Assembly (NCBI GenBank): GCA_947069175.1
Contig: CAMTDV010000003.1
Location: forward strand, 81,135,978-81,199,977
Source: Scalesia atractyloides
Lineage: Eukaryota; Streptophyta; Magnoliopsida; Asterales; Asteraceae
Reading direction: 5' to 3'
DNA: 64,000 nt
Shown here: positions 32,506 through 45,102 of the stretch, one piece after another
Numbering within the stretch: position 1 is the stretch's first letter
Layout: each line of letters begins with the position of its first letter
Translations under genes and position numbers: made by a program
Notes under the pieces: model-generated
Databases searched by the model: none
What the model was told of the DNA's origin: nothing
The model's input: only the letters and a program-made list of their open reading frames with translations

Positions 32506-35117
32506 TGTCACACCCCGACCCGCAGCGGAAAAGGTGATCGGGGCATGATTGGGTTATCATCAAAACTCATGACATTTATTATGCGTTTCATATTCATTAG
32601 ATACAATTTAATGGAAATTTACAATAAATGTTACAACATGTTCTAACTATCAATCTAAGCATCTTTGTTCTCTTCTAAGGCATTTCCTATGTTTTCTTTG
32701 CTTCAACCTGTTCACCTGTATCATGTGTAAAAAGGTTTTGGATCAACATAATGTTGGCGAGTGAATCCTATGGAAAACATTTGAACAAGTTTATTTGAAT
32801 TGATTATGAAATATGTGCACAATCAAACATGAGTAAAAATAGATGTAAACTTATTCAACAATCATAAGATATTAAATAAAACACACATGAACAATAATGG
32901 AACATTTAGAGGCACGCGATGCTCAACTCGTCTCTCACGAGGAACTGAGGGGCCTAATGAATGAATTGCATAAACATGATAATATGAATGACACAACTAC
33001 AAACAATATAAAATCAATGATACACACATGAACAATAATGAATTTGATTTGAGGCACGCGTTGTTCAACTCGTCTCCCACGAGGAACTGATGGGCTTAAT
33101 GAATGAGTTTCATATAATTTGACAAAAGGAAATAAGTAATCACAACAATATAAACAATCTAAGTTTAGATCATGATGTGGTATGGCACAAGTTTAAATAA
33201 ACAAGTCGATTATTTTTATAACACATGACACACCCCAAAACGTGTAATTTAAAAGGGGGAGTTGTAAGATTCACTCACAGTGGGTGCGTTCGGTTGATGA
33301 TTGAATGCACGCGAAGTGGTTTTAACCACGAGTGAGATTAACCTAGATAAATCGCATTATGGTTTGGTAAGTAAACGGATTTTATTAATTTATTTTAGTA
33401 GGATTGTTGGGTGTATTTTTGTGAGTTTAAGGCTATTTTCTAACCTTAAAAATGTTATTTTTTAAGTATTTTTAATTGATTTTTAATTAAAATAATTAAA
33501 TAAAATAATAAAAAAATTTGACTTTTTCTGACCGTTGACCGGTTCGTATGCGTATTGTTGTGCGCTGAGTGAGGCTCGAACCCGAGACCTCCCGTACGCG
33601 TGCACGCAGCTCTACCAACTGAGCTACGTGTCTAACCCGTCATATATCTGATTTTAATTACATTTATACATTAATTAGTTTAAACAGAAAATCCTTTTAT
33701 TTTAAAAACACTTTAATTGAATTAGACGGTGCGCTCCACAGGTCTCGAACCCGGGACCTGTGGCTTAAACTAACACACAGTCCACCGCTGGACTGTGTGT
33801 TTAACATGTTATATAATCCAATTTTTATTATACTTAAATACAAACTATTTGTTTTCATTTCTGACTTATTTAAAAAGGTAGAATAATTGTCCGGGTCGAT
33901 GCAGAAGACCGGACTCGAACTCGTGACGTGCGACTTAAACATACACACAGTCCACCGATGGACTGTGTGTCTAACTTGGTTATTATTCCGATTATTAATA
34001 TACTTAACATACACCTGTGTGACTCCGGTTCAGTTTAACAAAAAAATCATTTTTATTAAGGCAGCGTGTGTGGAACAGGATTCGAACTCGAGACCTTTCT
34101 GTGTTTAATGTGCACACAGTCCACCGCTGGACTGTGTGTCTAACCCGAGTAATATCTTAATTTTAATTATTCTTATACGTTTACCGCACTTCATCTTCTT
34201 CGTCTGATTTTTAACCAGGATCGATAACTGACTGGTTAAATGTTTTAATCGGTTTCTTAGCGTGTTTCAGTTCATTACGGTGAGATATAAGTGAAAAGAA
34301 AAAAAGAAACTTGGCGAAGAGGTATACCGACTATCTTCCTCTGTTTTCCGGCAGAACTCCGGCGACAGCAATAGGCTCCGGCGTCGGGTGTCTTGCAGCA
34401 GCGAGTCTCCGGAAAGTTTACAAAGGGTGTGGGTATCTCCGGTATAAGCTCAGGGGTTTCAGTAAGGCTCAGGAATGGAGAACCGGTTTTCCGGCGATGA
34501 GCAGAGATATTCCGGCGAGTGGATTTACGTCCGGTAAAGGTGTGGTTTTGAGCGAAAAAGTTTGCGGTGGGTTGTGGGTGAATTTATAGGGAGAAACCGA
34601 GATGTATTTGGCCCGATTTCCGACTGGATCCGTCGGTTATGAAAACTCCGGCGGTTATAACTTTGGTCGCGGACTCAGAAGTCGGTTATAACCGATGTCT
34701 TAGTCAATGTTTACGTTATAACGGAAGTTGTCGTTAAAACTCGCGAGATTAGCGGGATTTCCGATGACTGAACTTTTGGGCGCCGGTTTTGAATTCGGAA
34801 CGTCAAGATATGAATTAAATGATTCTAATATTTAACAAAAAACATCAGTGGCTCAGTGGTTTGTGTGTTGTGTGTTAAGTCGCTGAACTGTACTGACTCG
34901 GCGACTGACCCGGGTTCAAAACCCGGCAGGGACTTTTTATTTTTATTTTGCGATTTTCAACAGTTTTTCAAAAACTAAATATATATTCCCGTATAATAAT
35001 TGATTATGTATCGTTTAAAATTATTTTGGGCATTTAATTCGCAACGAAAATTTTAACTGACTGTTCGGTTGATAAACGGAGCGGGTTTGGTAAATCCGTT
35101 TTTTGACGGATGTTACA
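32506..35117 (-). repeat. Family B LTR 3
   Basis: 2,612 bp. It is the most diverged of the three B LTRs: a 2-bp loss near 33300, an extra TGATTTTTAAT near 33477, and changes in the plus-strand tRNA-like module. Minus modules: 33562-33632, 33728-33801, 33893-33971, 34061-34140. Plus module: 34848-34933, A box TGGCTCAGTGG, B box changed to GGTTCAAAACC, T5 34934-34938. It ends against D pol at TCGTT. Confidence 0.92.
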
Positions 35118-37730
35118 TCGTTGTCTCATGTTAAGCTCATTTTGATTGAATATGTGTTGGAGACTTTTGGAGTCAGTGAAAACCGCACATTTTGTACCGT
35201 AAAGGTAGTGTCTACAAATTTTGAGAGCAAAAACTACGGCTCCTAACTCAAGATCATGAGTTGTGTAGTTCTTCTCATGAATTTTCAATTGCCTTGATGC
35301 ATAGGCTATGAATTTGTCTCTTTGCATGAGAACACCACCAAGGCCTAGGTTTGATGCGTCAAAATAGACAACGAAATCATCGTTGCCGTCGGGTAAAGAT
35401 AAAACATGAGCATTACAGAGTTTTTGTTTCAGTATTTGAAAGGCTTCCTCTTGTTTAGGTCCCCACTCGAAAGGTTTATTCTTCTGAGTCAAAGTGGTGA
35501 GGGGAACCGTGATCTTTGAAAAGTTTGTGATGAAATCGTTGATAGTATCCAGCAAGACCAAGAAATGAACGAACTTCGGTAGGAGTAGTAGGTGTACTCC
35601 AATCCCTAATCCCACTGATTTTGGCGGGATCTAAATGTATACCTTTTTCGTTAACAATGTGTCCCAAAAATTGAACTTCTTTTAGCCAAAATTCACATTT
35701 GGAGAATTTGGCGTAAAGCTGTTCTTTCTTCAGGAGTTCCATCGTTAAACGGAGATGTTCTTCGTGATCGGATCGAGACTTAGAATAAATGAGGATGTCG
35801 TCGATGAACACAATGATGAACTTGTCTAAATAAGGTTGTGTCTCAAAATTTTGAGAGCAAAAACTACGGCTCCTAACTCAAGATCATGAGTTATGTAGTT
35901 CTTCTCATGGATTTTCAATTGCCTTGACGCATAGGCTATAACTTTGTCTCTTTGCATGAGAACACAACCAAGGCCTAGGTTTGATGCGTCACAATAGACA
36001 ACGAAATCATCGTTGCCGTCGGGTAAAGATAAAACAGGAGCATTACAGAGTTTTTGTTTCAGTATTTGAAAGGCTTCCTCTTGTTTGGGTCCCCACTCGA
36101 AAGGTTTATTCTTCTGAGTCAAAGTGGTGAGGGGAACCACGATCTTTGAAAAGTTTGCGATGATTCGTCGATAGTATCCAGCAAGGCCAAGAAATGAACG
36201 AACTTCGGTAGGAGTAGTAGGTGTACTCCAATCCCTAATCCCACTGATTTTGGCGGGATCTAAATGTATACCTTGTTCGTTAACAATGTGTCCCAAAAAT
36301 TGAACTTCTTTTAGCCAAAATTCACACTTGGAGAATTTGGCGTAAAGCTGTTCTTTCTTCAGGAGTTCCATCGTTAGACGGAGATGTTGTTCGTGATCGG
36401 ATCGAGACTTAGAATAAATGAGGATGTCGTCGATGAAAACAATGATGAACTTGTCTAAATAAGGTTGTGTCTCCAAATTTTGAGAGCAAAAACTACGGCT
36501 CCTAACTCAAGATCATGAGTTATGTAGTTCTTCTCATGGATTTTCAATTGCCTTGACGCATAGGCTATGACTTTGTCTCTTTGCATGAGAACACAACCAA
36601 GGCCTAGGTTTGATGCGTCACAATAGACAACGAAATCATCGTTGCCGTCGGGTAAAGATAAAACAGGAGCATTACAGAGTTTTTGTTTCAGTATTTGAAA
36701 GGCTTCCTCTGTTTGGGTCCCCACTCGAAAGGTTTATTCTTCTGAGTCAAAGTGGTGAGGGGAACCGCGATCTTTGAAAAGTTTGCGATGAATCGTCGAT
36801 AGTATCCAGCAAGGCCAAGAAATGAACGAACTTCGGTAGGAGTAGGTGTACTCCAATCCCTAATCCCACTGATTTTGGAGGGATCTAAATGTATACCTTG
36901 TTCGTTAACAATGTGTCCCAAAAATTGAACTTCTTTTAGCCAAATTTCACACTTGGAGAATTTGGCGTAAAGTTTTTCTTTCTTCAGGAGTTCCATCGTT
37001 AGACGGAGATGTTGTTCGTGATCGGATCGAGACTTAGAATAAATGAGGATGTCGTCGATGAAAACAATGATGAACTTGTCTAAATAAGGTTGTGTCTCCA
37101 AATTTTGAGAGCAAAAACTACGGCTCCTAACTCAAGATCATGAGTCGTGTAGTTCTTCTCATGGATTTTCAATTGCCTTGACGCATAGGCTATGACTTTG
37201 TCTCTTTGCATGAGAACACAACCAAGGCCTAGGTTTGATGCGTCACAATAGACAACGAAATCATCGTTGCCGTCGGGTAAAGATAAAACAGGAGCATTAC
37301 AGAGTTTTTGTTTCAGTATTTGAAAGGCTTCCTCTTGTTTGGGTCCCCACTCGAAAGGTTTATTCTTCTGAGTCGAAGTGGTGAAGGGAACCGCAATCTT
37401 TGAAAAGTTTGTGATGAATCGTCGATAGTATCTAGCAAGACCAAGAAATGAACGAACTTCGGTAGGAGTAGTAGGTGTACTCCAATCCCTAATCCCACTG
37501 ATTTTGGCGGGTCTAAGTGTATACCTTGTTCGTTAACAATGTGTCCTAAAAATTGAACTTCTTTTAGCCAAAATTCACACTTGGAGAATTTGGCATAAAG
37601 TTGTTCTTCTTCAGGAGTTCCATCGTTAGATGGAGATGTTGTTCGTGATCGGATCGAGACTTAGAATAAATGAGGATGTCGTCGATGAAAACAATGATGA
37701 ACTTGTCTAAATAAGGTTTACAAACCCTAT
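35118..37730 (-). repeat. Tandem array of an RT/RNase H segment in D pol
   Basis: A segment of 625-630 bp is repeated about four times; the phrase TTGAGAGCAAAAACTACGG recurs at 35221, 35851, 36480 and 37105. Each unit encodes the same part of pol: FIDDILIYSKS (RT catalytic box), the thumb (KEVQFLGHIVN), the connection (SFLGLAGYY), and the start of RNase H (VVYCDASNLGLG, ASRQLKIHEKNY). At unit joins, RNase H runs out of frame and the next RT box begins. Copies have separate small indels, so the array is not one uniform frame. Confidence 0.92.
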
Positions 37731-38752
37731 TCATTAAGTCCACGAAGACGGCAAGAGCATTTGTCAAACCAAAAGGCATGACAGTGAACTCGTAATGGCC
37801 GTATCGAGTGTGAAAAGAAGTCTTGGGAATATCTTCTTCGAGTACACGAAGTTGATAATACCCAGAACGTAGATCAATCTTTGAAAAGCAGGTCGCACCT
37901 TGTAGCTGATCAAAGAGATCATCAATGTGAGGTAGGGGATATTGATTTTTGATTGTGAGTTTGTTGAGCTCACCATAATCGATACACATACGGAAGGATC
38001 CATCTCTTTTTTCATGAATAGGACAGGAGTGCCCCAAGGTGAAAAGCTCGGATGAATGAATCCCTTGTCTGAAAGTTCTTGGAGTTGCTTTGACAACTCT
38101 TGCATTTCAGACGGTGCAAGACGGTAAAGAGATTTGGCAATTGGGTTGGCACCAGGTACAAGGTCAATACGAAACCCAACCTGGCGAATTGGGGGTAAAC
38201 CAGGTAGCTCTTCAGGAAACACCTCAGGATATTCCCGAACAACGGGGATGTCCAGAACAGTTTTGTCCTTGCCTTTTTCCTCTATGATATGTTCCAAGAA
38301 GGCTACATAATTCTTTCGTAGGTATTTTTGGGCCTGGGTACAGGACATGAGTTTTAGGCTACTAGAGGGTTTCTTTCCGTGAATTTCTAAGGTTCCGCCA
38401 GACGAAAGAGGTATACGAACAACCTTGCCGAAACAGATCACCTCAGCATGGTGTTTGGTTAACCAATCCATTCCTATGATGATGTCAAAACTCCCGAGTT
38501 GCATTGGTGTGAGGTCAATGGGAAAAAAGGTAGTTATCCAAGTTCAATTGGCAATTACGAATGACATAGTTGAGCACAAGGGGTTCACCACTAGCGTTAA
38601 TGACTTCGTTATCAACACGGGCCTCGTTGGCATTTATGTTGAATGCGCGTCCACGGCTAGATTTGCATTCGCGTTCACCAATTTTGGCAGTTGTTTCTAA
38701 AGTGACCCATCTCGCCACAATTGTAGCAAGTACCAGGTGAGAACGGAGGTCT
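37564..38752 (-). pseudogene. Family D gag-pol remnant (zinc knuckle, protease end, RT), copy 2
   Basis: Right to left: gag zinc knuckle near 38690-38740, RGRAFNINANEAR linker, a protease from which the catalytic DTGA block is deleted (the frame jumps from DNEVIN to a segment about 45-50 residues further on), a frameshift near 38,512, IIGMDWL, then reverse transcriptase to FIDDILIYSKS and into the tandem array. A further frameshift lies near 38,000, since the frames 37764-38504 and 37564-38037 overlap. It is dead, and nearly identical to 4338-5211 where the two overlap. Confidence 0.88.
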
Positions 38753-38912
38753 AGGAGGGTTGGCTTAGGGTTGAATAGGGTTCTGATCGACTTGTTTTGG
38801 GGCCAAACGACATACGGTGACTAATCAAAGTAAATGGGTCTTTATAATGTATCGTGAAGACATGCTTTAGCCTATAAGTGGACACTCACCCCAAGAGTTC
38901 CCAGGTAAGAGT
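38753..38912 (-). other. D leader with AGAGT duplication, copy 2
   Basis: The gag zinc-knuckle remnant passes directly into leader here, so most of gag is deleted. AGAGT at 38908-38912. Confidence 0.78.
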
Positions 38913-41571
38913 TGTCACACCCCGACCCGCAGCGGAATAAGAGTCGGGGCATAATTGGGTTATCACCAAAGCTCATGATAATTACTAATGTGTTTCATAT
39001 TTATTAAAGTCAAAATTACATTCCCAATAATCCAAACATGTTCATACAAATACAAAGAAAAATAACCAACTAAACAATTCCAAGCTCTAAATCATTTTAT
39101 TCTTCTAGGCCAATCCTATGTGTTTCTTGCTGCAGCTGGTTCACCTGTATCATGTGTAAAAATGGGGGGTTTTGGGTCAACATAAGTTGGCGAGTGAACC
39201 TTGTTAGATAAACATTTATTATTGATTTTCTTGTTAGTTTATCAATGAAAAATTGTGCAATAATCATAAGTGAGCAAATGTAAATAATCAAACAGTAGCA
39301 ATAACAATCACAAACTATAACATACAATAACATATAATAACATACCAACATCATACAATAAATAACATGAATGAAACTGTGCGATCAAGGCTCAATCAAA
39401 CGGAGCCGATCGTATTGCATGTACTGAAAATGATAAATGTCTGTGCGATCAAGGCTCAATCAAACGGAGCCGATCGTATGTTGGCACGCCAGGTTCACGC
39501 TCATAATGTAATGGGGAACATGCTCAACGCTCATAATGTAATGGGGAGTGGCGGCCTATGAAATTGCATGTACTGAAAATGATAAATTAAATCTAACAAT
39601 AACCACACAAACAGTTGAAACAAGCTGGATACACATTTGTTCATGATATGAGTATGCACAATGATTTAAATATAATAATTGTCAAGACACATGATACACC
39701 CCAAAAACGTGATTAAAACGGGGAATTTGTAAAGATTCACTCACATTGGGTGCGTTTGGTTAGAGATGATGAGATGCGCACGAGTTGGAAGGATTGAACA
39801 ACGAGATTTAACTAACCTAAATAATAACGGAAATTATAGTAAATGAGTGGATTTTATTAATAATTTTAATAAGATTTTTAGATATATTTTTGTGAGTTTA
39901 AGGCTATTTCCTATCTTTAAAAACATTATTTTTAAGTATTTTTAATTGATTTTTAAATTAAATTAAATAAATAAAAATATAAACATATGTTGACTTTTTG
40001 CGACCGTTGACTTTTTGACTTTGACTGTTTGACCGGTTTATTGTGTAATTGCATGCGCTGGGTGAGGCTCGAACCCGAGACCTCCCGTTCGCGTGCACGC
40101 AGCTCTACCAACTGAGCTACGTGTCTAACCTGAAATAATTATGTTTTTAATTATACTTATATACTAATTCAGTTTATTCAAAATTCTTTTATTTTCAAAA
40201 ACATTTTAAATCATCGAACCGGTGTCACCAACAGGTCTCGAACCCGGGACCTGTGCTTTAACGTTACACACTGTCCACCGCCTGGACTGTGTGTCTAACT
40301 TGGTTAATATACAAATTTTTATTATACTTAACAACTAACGTAGGTTAACCCGGTTCAGTTAGAAAAGTAAAACGTCTTTATTACAGATAGGGTGCGTGTA
40401 TCAGGGATCGAACTCGCGGCGTGTGCGTATTATTTGCACACAGTCCACCGCTGGACTGTGTGTCTAACCCGTTTAAAATACCGATTTTAATTATCCTTAT
40501 AATGTTAGCACAGTTCATCTTCTCCGTTAATTTTTACAGACAGCAAATTACCCATCTTTTTCTTGTTTTAAAACGATTAACACATTCATAAGACTAAGAT
40601 GAAATGACAAAGACGGTGTTGGAAACAAACATACCGGAGGAATAATTTAACTCAGAATTCCGGCAAGGCGTCGGCTCCGTTTTTATGAACTTCAACTGAG
40701 CAAGCAAATTAACCGTTTTGATTAGCTAATCGTGGAATTGAAGTGCTAAACAAACGTTAACAGAGTGTTTGAATGTCCATACCGTTTCACAGTGGAAGAT
40801 AAGAACTTTCAGAGGTTTTCCGGCGAACAGGAATTATCCGATAACGGCGTCTGAATTTGATTTCAATTGAAAGGTTTGAGTGCTTAACAATTGATAGACC
40901 ACAAAGAAATTGAAAGACTTACTGTTTTGATGGAGGATACGGTTTTCCAGCGACTTGCAGAAATTTTCCGGCAAGTATAATAAACTTTTCTGATGAACTA
41001 AATGTATGACGAAAGTGAAATGGCAGGTTTGTAGAATGTTTCTGAGTCGCGAAAGAGGTCTTTGATTGAAGTAATTCAGATATTGAATATCTTCGGTTAT
41101 AAAACCGATCATCATCAGAATTTAAGTTAATTCAAGCCTGAATTGATTAGAATCGTCGGTGCATCGGTTATAAACCAGAATTCGCGCTTATTCAAACGTT
41201 TTAGACGATTGAATAGCCGATTACGGTTTTCAGTTTTTGGCGCAACCGGTTGATCTATGATTGACTATAAAACTCATTTGTTTCCTAGAGTTGACAGAAA
41301 ACAACAAGTGGCGGAGTGGTTATGCGTGTGTGTGTTAAGTCTTTGAGTTCTCTTCCGACTGACCCGGGTTCGAGTCCCGGCAGCCTCATTTCCTTTTTAA
41401 TTATTTTATTTATACTTTTTATCAATTATAACTTTTATAGTTTAGTTTGTTTATTAATTATGTATCATTAAAAATCAAAATAAACATAAATACGCAACAA
41501 AATATTTATAACTTGATATTCGATTACAACCGGAGCGGGTTTGGTAAAACCCGTTTTTGACAAATGTTACA
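38913..41571 (-). mobile_element. Family A solo LTR with AGAGT duplication
   Basis: 2,659 bp LTR alone, flanked by AGAGT on both sides (38908-38912, 41572-41576) and by the two halves of the D leader. It lies at exactly the same site as the complete element at 5300-16128. The normal origin is LTR-LTR recombination after the locus was duplicated. Minus tRNA-like modules at 40055-40125, 40221-40295 (hairpin damaged: CACACTGTCC and an extra C) and 40390-40464; plus module 41308-41387 with T5 41394-41398. Confidence 0.95.
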
Positions 41572-41940
41572 AGAGTGACTGGTCCGATAATGCAGATTTG
41601 TACAAACACTCTAGCCTTAGACAGAAAACTCACGGTACAGGCATCCACCCTTCCAGATTGCACGTGTTCACATTAATAAAACCCAAACTTTGACGGGATT
41701 TTGAAAACTTACAAGGCTTTAAGCCAAAACAAATCATCTAAGGATAGATGATTGATTTTCAAAACGAATTTGTAACTTTTGTATTGGTTTTGGTAACCAC
41801 CTAAGGATAGGTGATGGTATTGTTTTAATAATCTACACGCAAGAAAACTCACGTAAGGGTCCTAGGAAGGTTATAGTCTAGGTTAAAGTATTACTAATAA
41901 CCTAATTCCCTATAACCATAAGCTCTGATACCAATCTTTC
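41572..41940 (-). other. D leader and PBS, copy 2
   Basis: Copy of 16129-16497. PBS TGGTATCAGAGCTTAT on the minus strand at 41918-41933. Confidence 0.82.
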
Positions 41941-44900
41941 TATAACACCCCGACCGCGTAAAACAACAAACCGCGGCGGAAACGTCAGGGAGTCATGTCA
42001 CATAACTATTATTTCACAACTCATGGAATTTAAAATTATGTTCGATTAAGTTAAATGTTTACATTGTCTTGGGATAAATAGAAACAACACATAAATAAAT
42101 TGTCTTTCATGTTTTAAGTCACTATGGCCCGCGTCCATTCCCATGTGAAGCATGCATCATAGTATCAAGTATTGATTCCTGAAACATATGTGAAAAGAGA
42201 GTCAGCATAAAAATGCCGGCGAGTACATAGGTTTTGTGAGCGTGTCAAATTCATGGCCTTGCATACATATTGCAACACCTCGTCCGACTACAAGAGTCGT
42301 TAAGTGAAAACCTCATACCAAAAGTGTTTGATATTGCAATACAATTAACCAACTAAAACAAGTTGGTTATAGTTGTGAAAACCTTGTAGCCATGAATCTT
42401 GACAAAAACATTTCTTTTGTAAAAACCTTGTAATAGATTGGTTCAAAAGAAAACTTCGTATGGTTTATTTGTTTAAGTGAAAATCATTGCGTGACATTGT
42501 TCAAAACAATTTGTCCGTGTTATAAACCATGTGTCCGTGTTATAAATCAATCGTCCGTGTCATAAATCAATTGTCCATGTCATAAAGAAAATTGTTTGTG
42601 TTTTTAGTTGTGAAAACTTTTTATCGTTCTTTAATGAACACATTCAAACCTTTGATGACTATACCACCAAAGGGTATCTTTAATAGACCACCAAAGGGTC
42701 TCTTTAACTAGACTAACAAATCAACAAATGATTTGTTAATCAGAAACAATTTCTGTCATTACCCAAACTTCCACCAAATCCAGTGAACAGTCCGATAATG
42801 GGATTGTCAGTCCTATGGTACCATAACATACTACTGGTCAGCTTGGCCAAAGCTAATGAATGTCATTCGTGTTATGGATAACGCATCAACAAGTTGTTCA
42901 CATTATTGAAATCGTATTGTTTTATATATAAACCATAGACATTGTTTTTGAAAACTTGAAAATGATTTAGCACATATGAGTCACCCCAAAACATTTGCAA
43001 AACGTAAAAGAGGGGAACTATGTACTCACTTTGAAAATCATTTTTGTATACATAAACCATGTATATTAAATTTGAAAATAATTATAGGCACATATGAATC
43101 ACCCAAAAACATTTAGAGGATGTAAAAAGGGGGCTATGTACTCACTTTGAAAATCATTTTGTATATAAAAAATTATCTTGAAAATAGTTATAGGCACATA
43201 TGAATCACCCAAAACATTTAGAAAATGTAAAAGAGGGGAACTATGTACTCACTTTGAAAATCATTTTGTACATATAAACCATGTATATTGTTTTGAAATC
43301 TTGAAAATAATTATAGGCACATATGAATCACCCAAAAACATTTAGAAAATGTAAAAGAGGGGGCTATGTACTCACTTTGAAAATCATTTTGTATATAAAA
43401 AAATTATCTTGAAAATAGTTATAGGCACATATGAATCACCCCAAAACATTTATAAAATGTAAAAGAGGGAACTATGTACTCACTTGGGATTGCGAAAGTG
43501 TTCTTGATCAACGAAATAAACAAAGCTCAAACGTGTCCTAATGTGTCATATAAATATGTTAGCGTGTCGGGACTACAAACGGGAGATCGGATAGAATGAA
43601 GTCTTATAAACCAAACGAGTGTTGGAACTCATGTGATATGGTTTAACAAAGTTAACATTCTGATTTGGAAAGGATCCTAAGTGCTTTTGACCCATTATGA
43701 CTCGTTAAGGTAGTTTATGCTACTTTAACGGGTCATTAGCATAAACGCGTGATCGTCGTCTTAAATGCCCAAACATGTTTGAAAATGTTATAACATTAGT
43801 TTATACGTCAAAAATTTGGTTACATGTGTTTAAAATGGATTTATGCGCAAAAGGGCATTTTGGTCAACATTTTTTTAAGAACATAGAAGTAACTTATCAT
43901 AACACTAACCAAGCGATGTGACCATAAGGTATAACCTCAGTAGGTTATTCCCTATACAACTATGGTCACAAATATGCGTTTGGTCGGATCCTAAGATCAA
44001 CCAAACGGGTCAGATTCGAAAGTTAAAGCTGTGGTCAAGACCGCTCGACTTACGACCCTAAATAAGCACTAAACTAGAAGTGACGAGTTAGACATGTCAA
44101 AATATGTCTAACTAAGTTTATAAAACAAATTTGGTATCAAAACTTGGTGTTTTGATACCCGAAAATAGTTTCGTCGTTTTTTACCGAAACTTTAACTCGT
44201 CACTTCAACTGGTAAACGTGGTAATCAAAAGGTGAAATCACTAGGGATTATAACCTTCGTGATTGCGATCACGTTGCAAAGTTCAATTGAACTTTGACTT
44301 GACCAAATATGGTCAGAACCAAAAGTCAATCAGGAAGCCAAACTGTTCGACTTTTAGCTCAAAATAGCTAAAAAGAATTAAAGAACTAGGAAGAGTACTT
44401 ACTTGTGTTGAAGAACACTTTCGGAACTCAAGATAGGAGGCTTCCAAAGGTTGGAAACAAGCTCCAAGAAGGATAGAAAGAAGAACTTTACACTTTGCTT
44501 TGAAGTGTTTTGAAGTGGTGTGAAAAAAAAATGGAAGAATCATGGGGTATTTATAGTATTTTAGGATTAAGGAGGTGATGACAAGTGTCCTCAAGTGTGG
44601 ATTAGTGTCCTAACATGTGTCAACACCATATTAAGTGTGGCAAAGTGAGTTCTTGGTGTAAAAAATTGGAGATAGGTGGCAAACTTGGTGAAGAAGCAAA
44701 AATATTTATTATTTTTTTTTTGACATTTTGGCCCTTGGACTTGTATTTTCACTTGTTTGCCATTTTAACCCCTTTAACCTAATATTTAGGTTATATAAAG
44801 GTGTTAAGACATGTGTAACTTGTATTATGCCGAAAATGTCGTCGATGTTGGCTCGTTCGGTTGTATGGTTACACGTTTCGCAAAATGCGTAAAACGCTTT

Positions 44901-45069
44901 AACGAACACGAAAATGATCGAAATTGTGCAACGATTGACATTTTTGCATTCTCACCAATAAAATACAAGATTTTATTGAATACAAAAATATTTGGAATTA
45001 AAACACAAGGTTTCATTGATACGAAATTGTTTGTAATTGTGCAATGATTGAAAAGGCACAAATGTCACA
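41941..45069 (-). repeat. Family D LTR, full length
   Basis: 3,129 bp from TATAACACCCCGACC to AAATGTCACA, with a PBS on its left and a polypurine tract on its right, so it joins two D copies. It includes the 20-bp repeats (42509-42600) and five copies of the 110-bp repeat (42966-43487). 44155-45069 is the part missing from the truncated copy. It has no recognisable tRNA-like modules, unlike A, B and C. Confidence 0.87.
44548..44555 (-). promoter_or_regulatory. Candidate TATA box of the D LTR
   Basis: Minus strand CTATAAATACCCC, a classic plant TATA context, about 515 bp inside the LTR from its 5' end. Pol II start would be expected about 30 bases to its left. No other D LTR copy here retains this part. 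Confidence 0.6.
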
Positions 45070-45084
45070 GTCTCCCCTACTTTT
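45070..45084 (-). other. Polypurine tract of right D copy
   Basis: Minus strand AAAAGTAGGGGAGAC against the LTR start TGTGACA. Confidence 0.82.
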
Positions 45085-45102
45085 GGAAATTTCGTCACGA
45101 AT

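Larger units (their letters stand above)
18703..35117 (-). mobile_element. Family B chain: LTR-gag-LTR-gag-LTR, no pol
   Basis: Three near-identical LTRs (19537-22139, 25722-28324, 32506-35117) alternate with two internal regions that contain leader, gag and polypurine tract but no protease, RT, RNase H or integrase. A third internal region is represented only by its leader and 5' gag (18710-19536). Repeat periods are 6,185 and 6,784 bp; the difference is a 599-bp block in the second internal region. The structure fits a gag-only (TR-GAG-like) non-autonomous element, amplified in tandem through its LTRs. The right flank TCGTT (35118-35122) would be one target duplication; the left one is lost at the 18703-18709 junction. 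Confidence 0.85.

Noticed and set aside
34311..34589. 92-residue frame in B LTR 3
   Set aside because: Open only in this copy; the other two B LTRs differ at its start, and it lies in the TTCCGGCGA-rich non-coding LTR.
44313..45061. Several short frames in the right part of the D LTR
   Set aside because: They lie inside the LTR around a TATA box and overlap each other; no domain.
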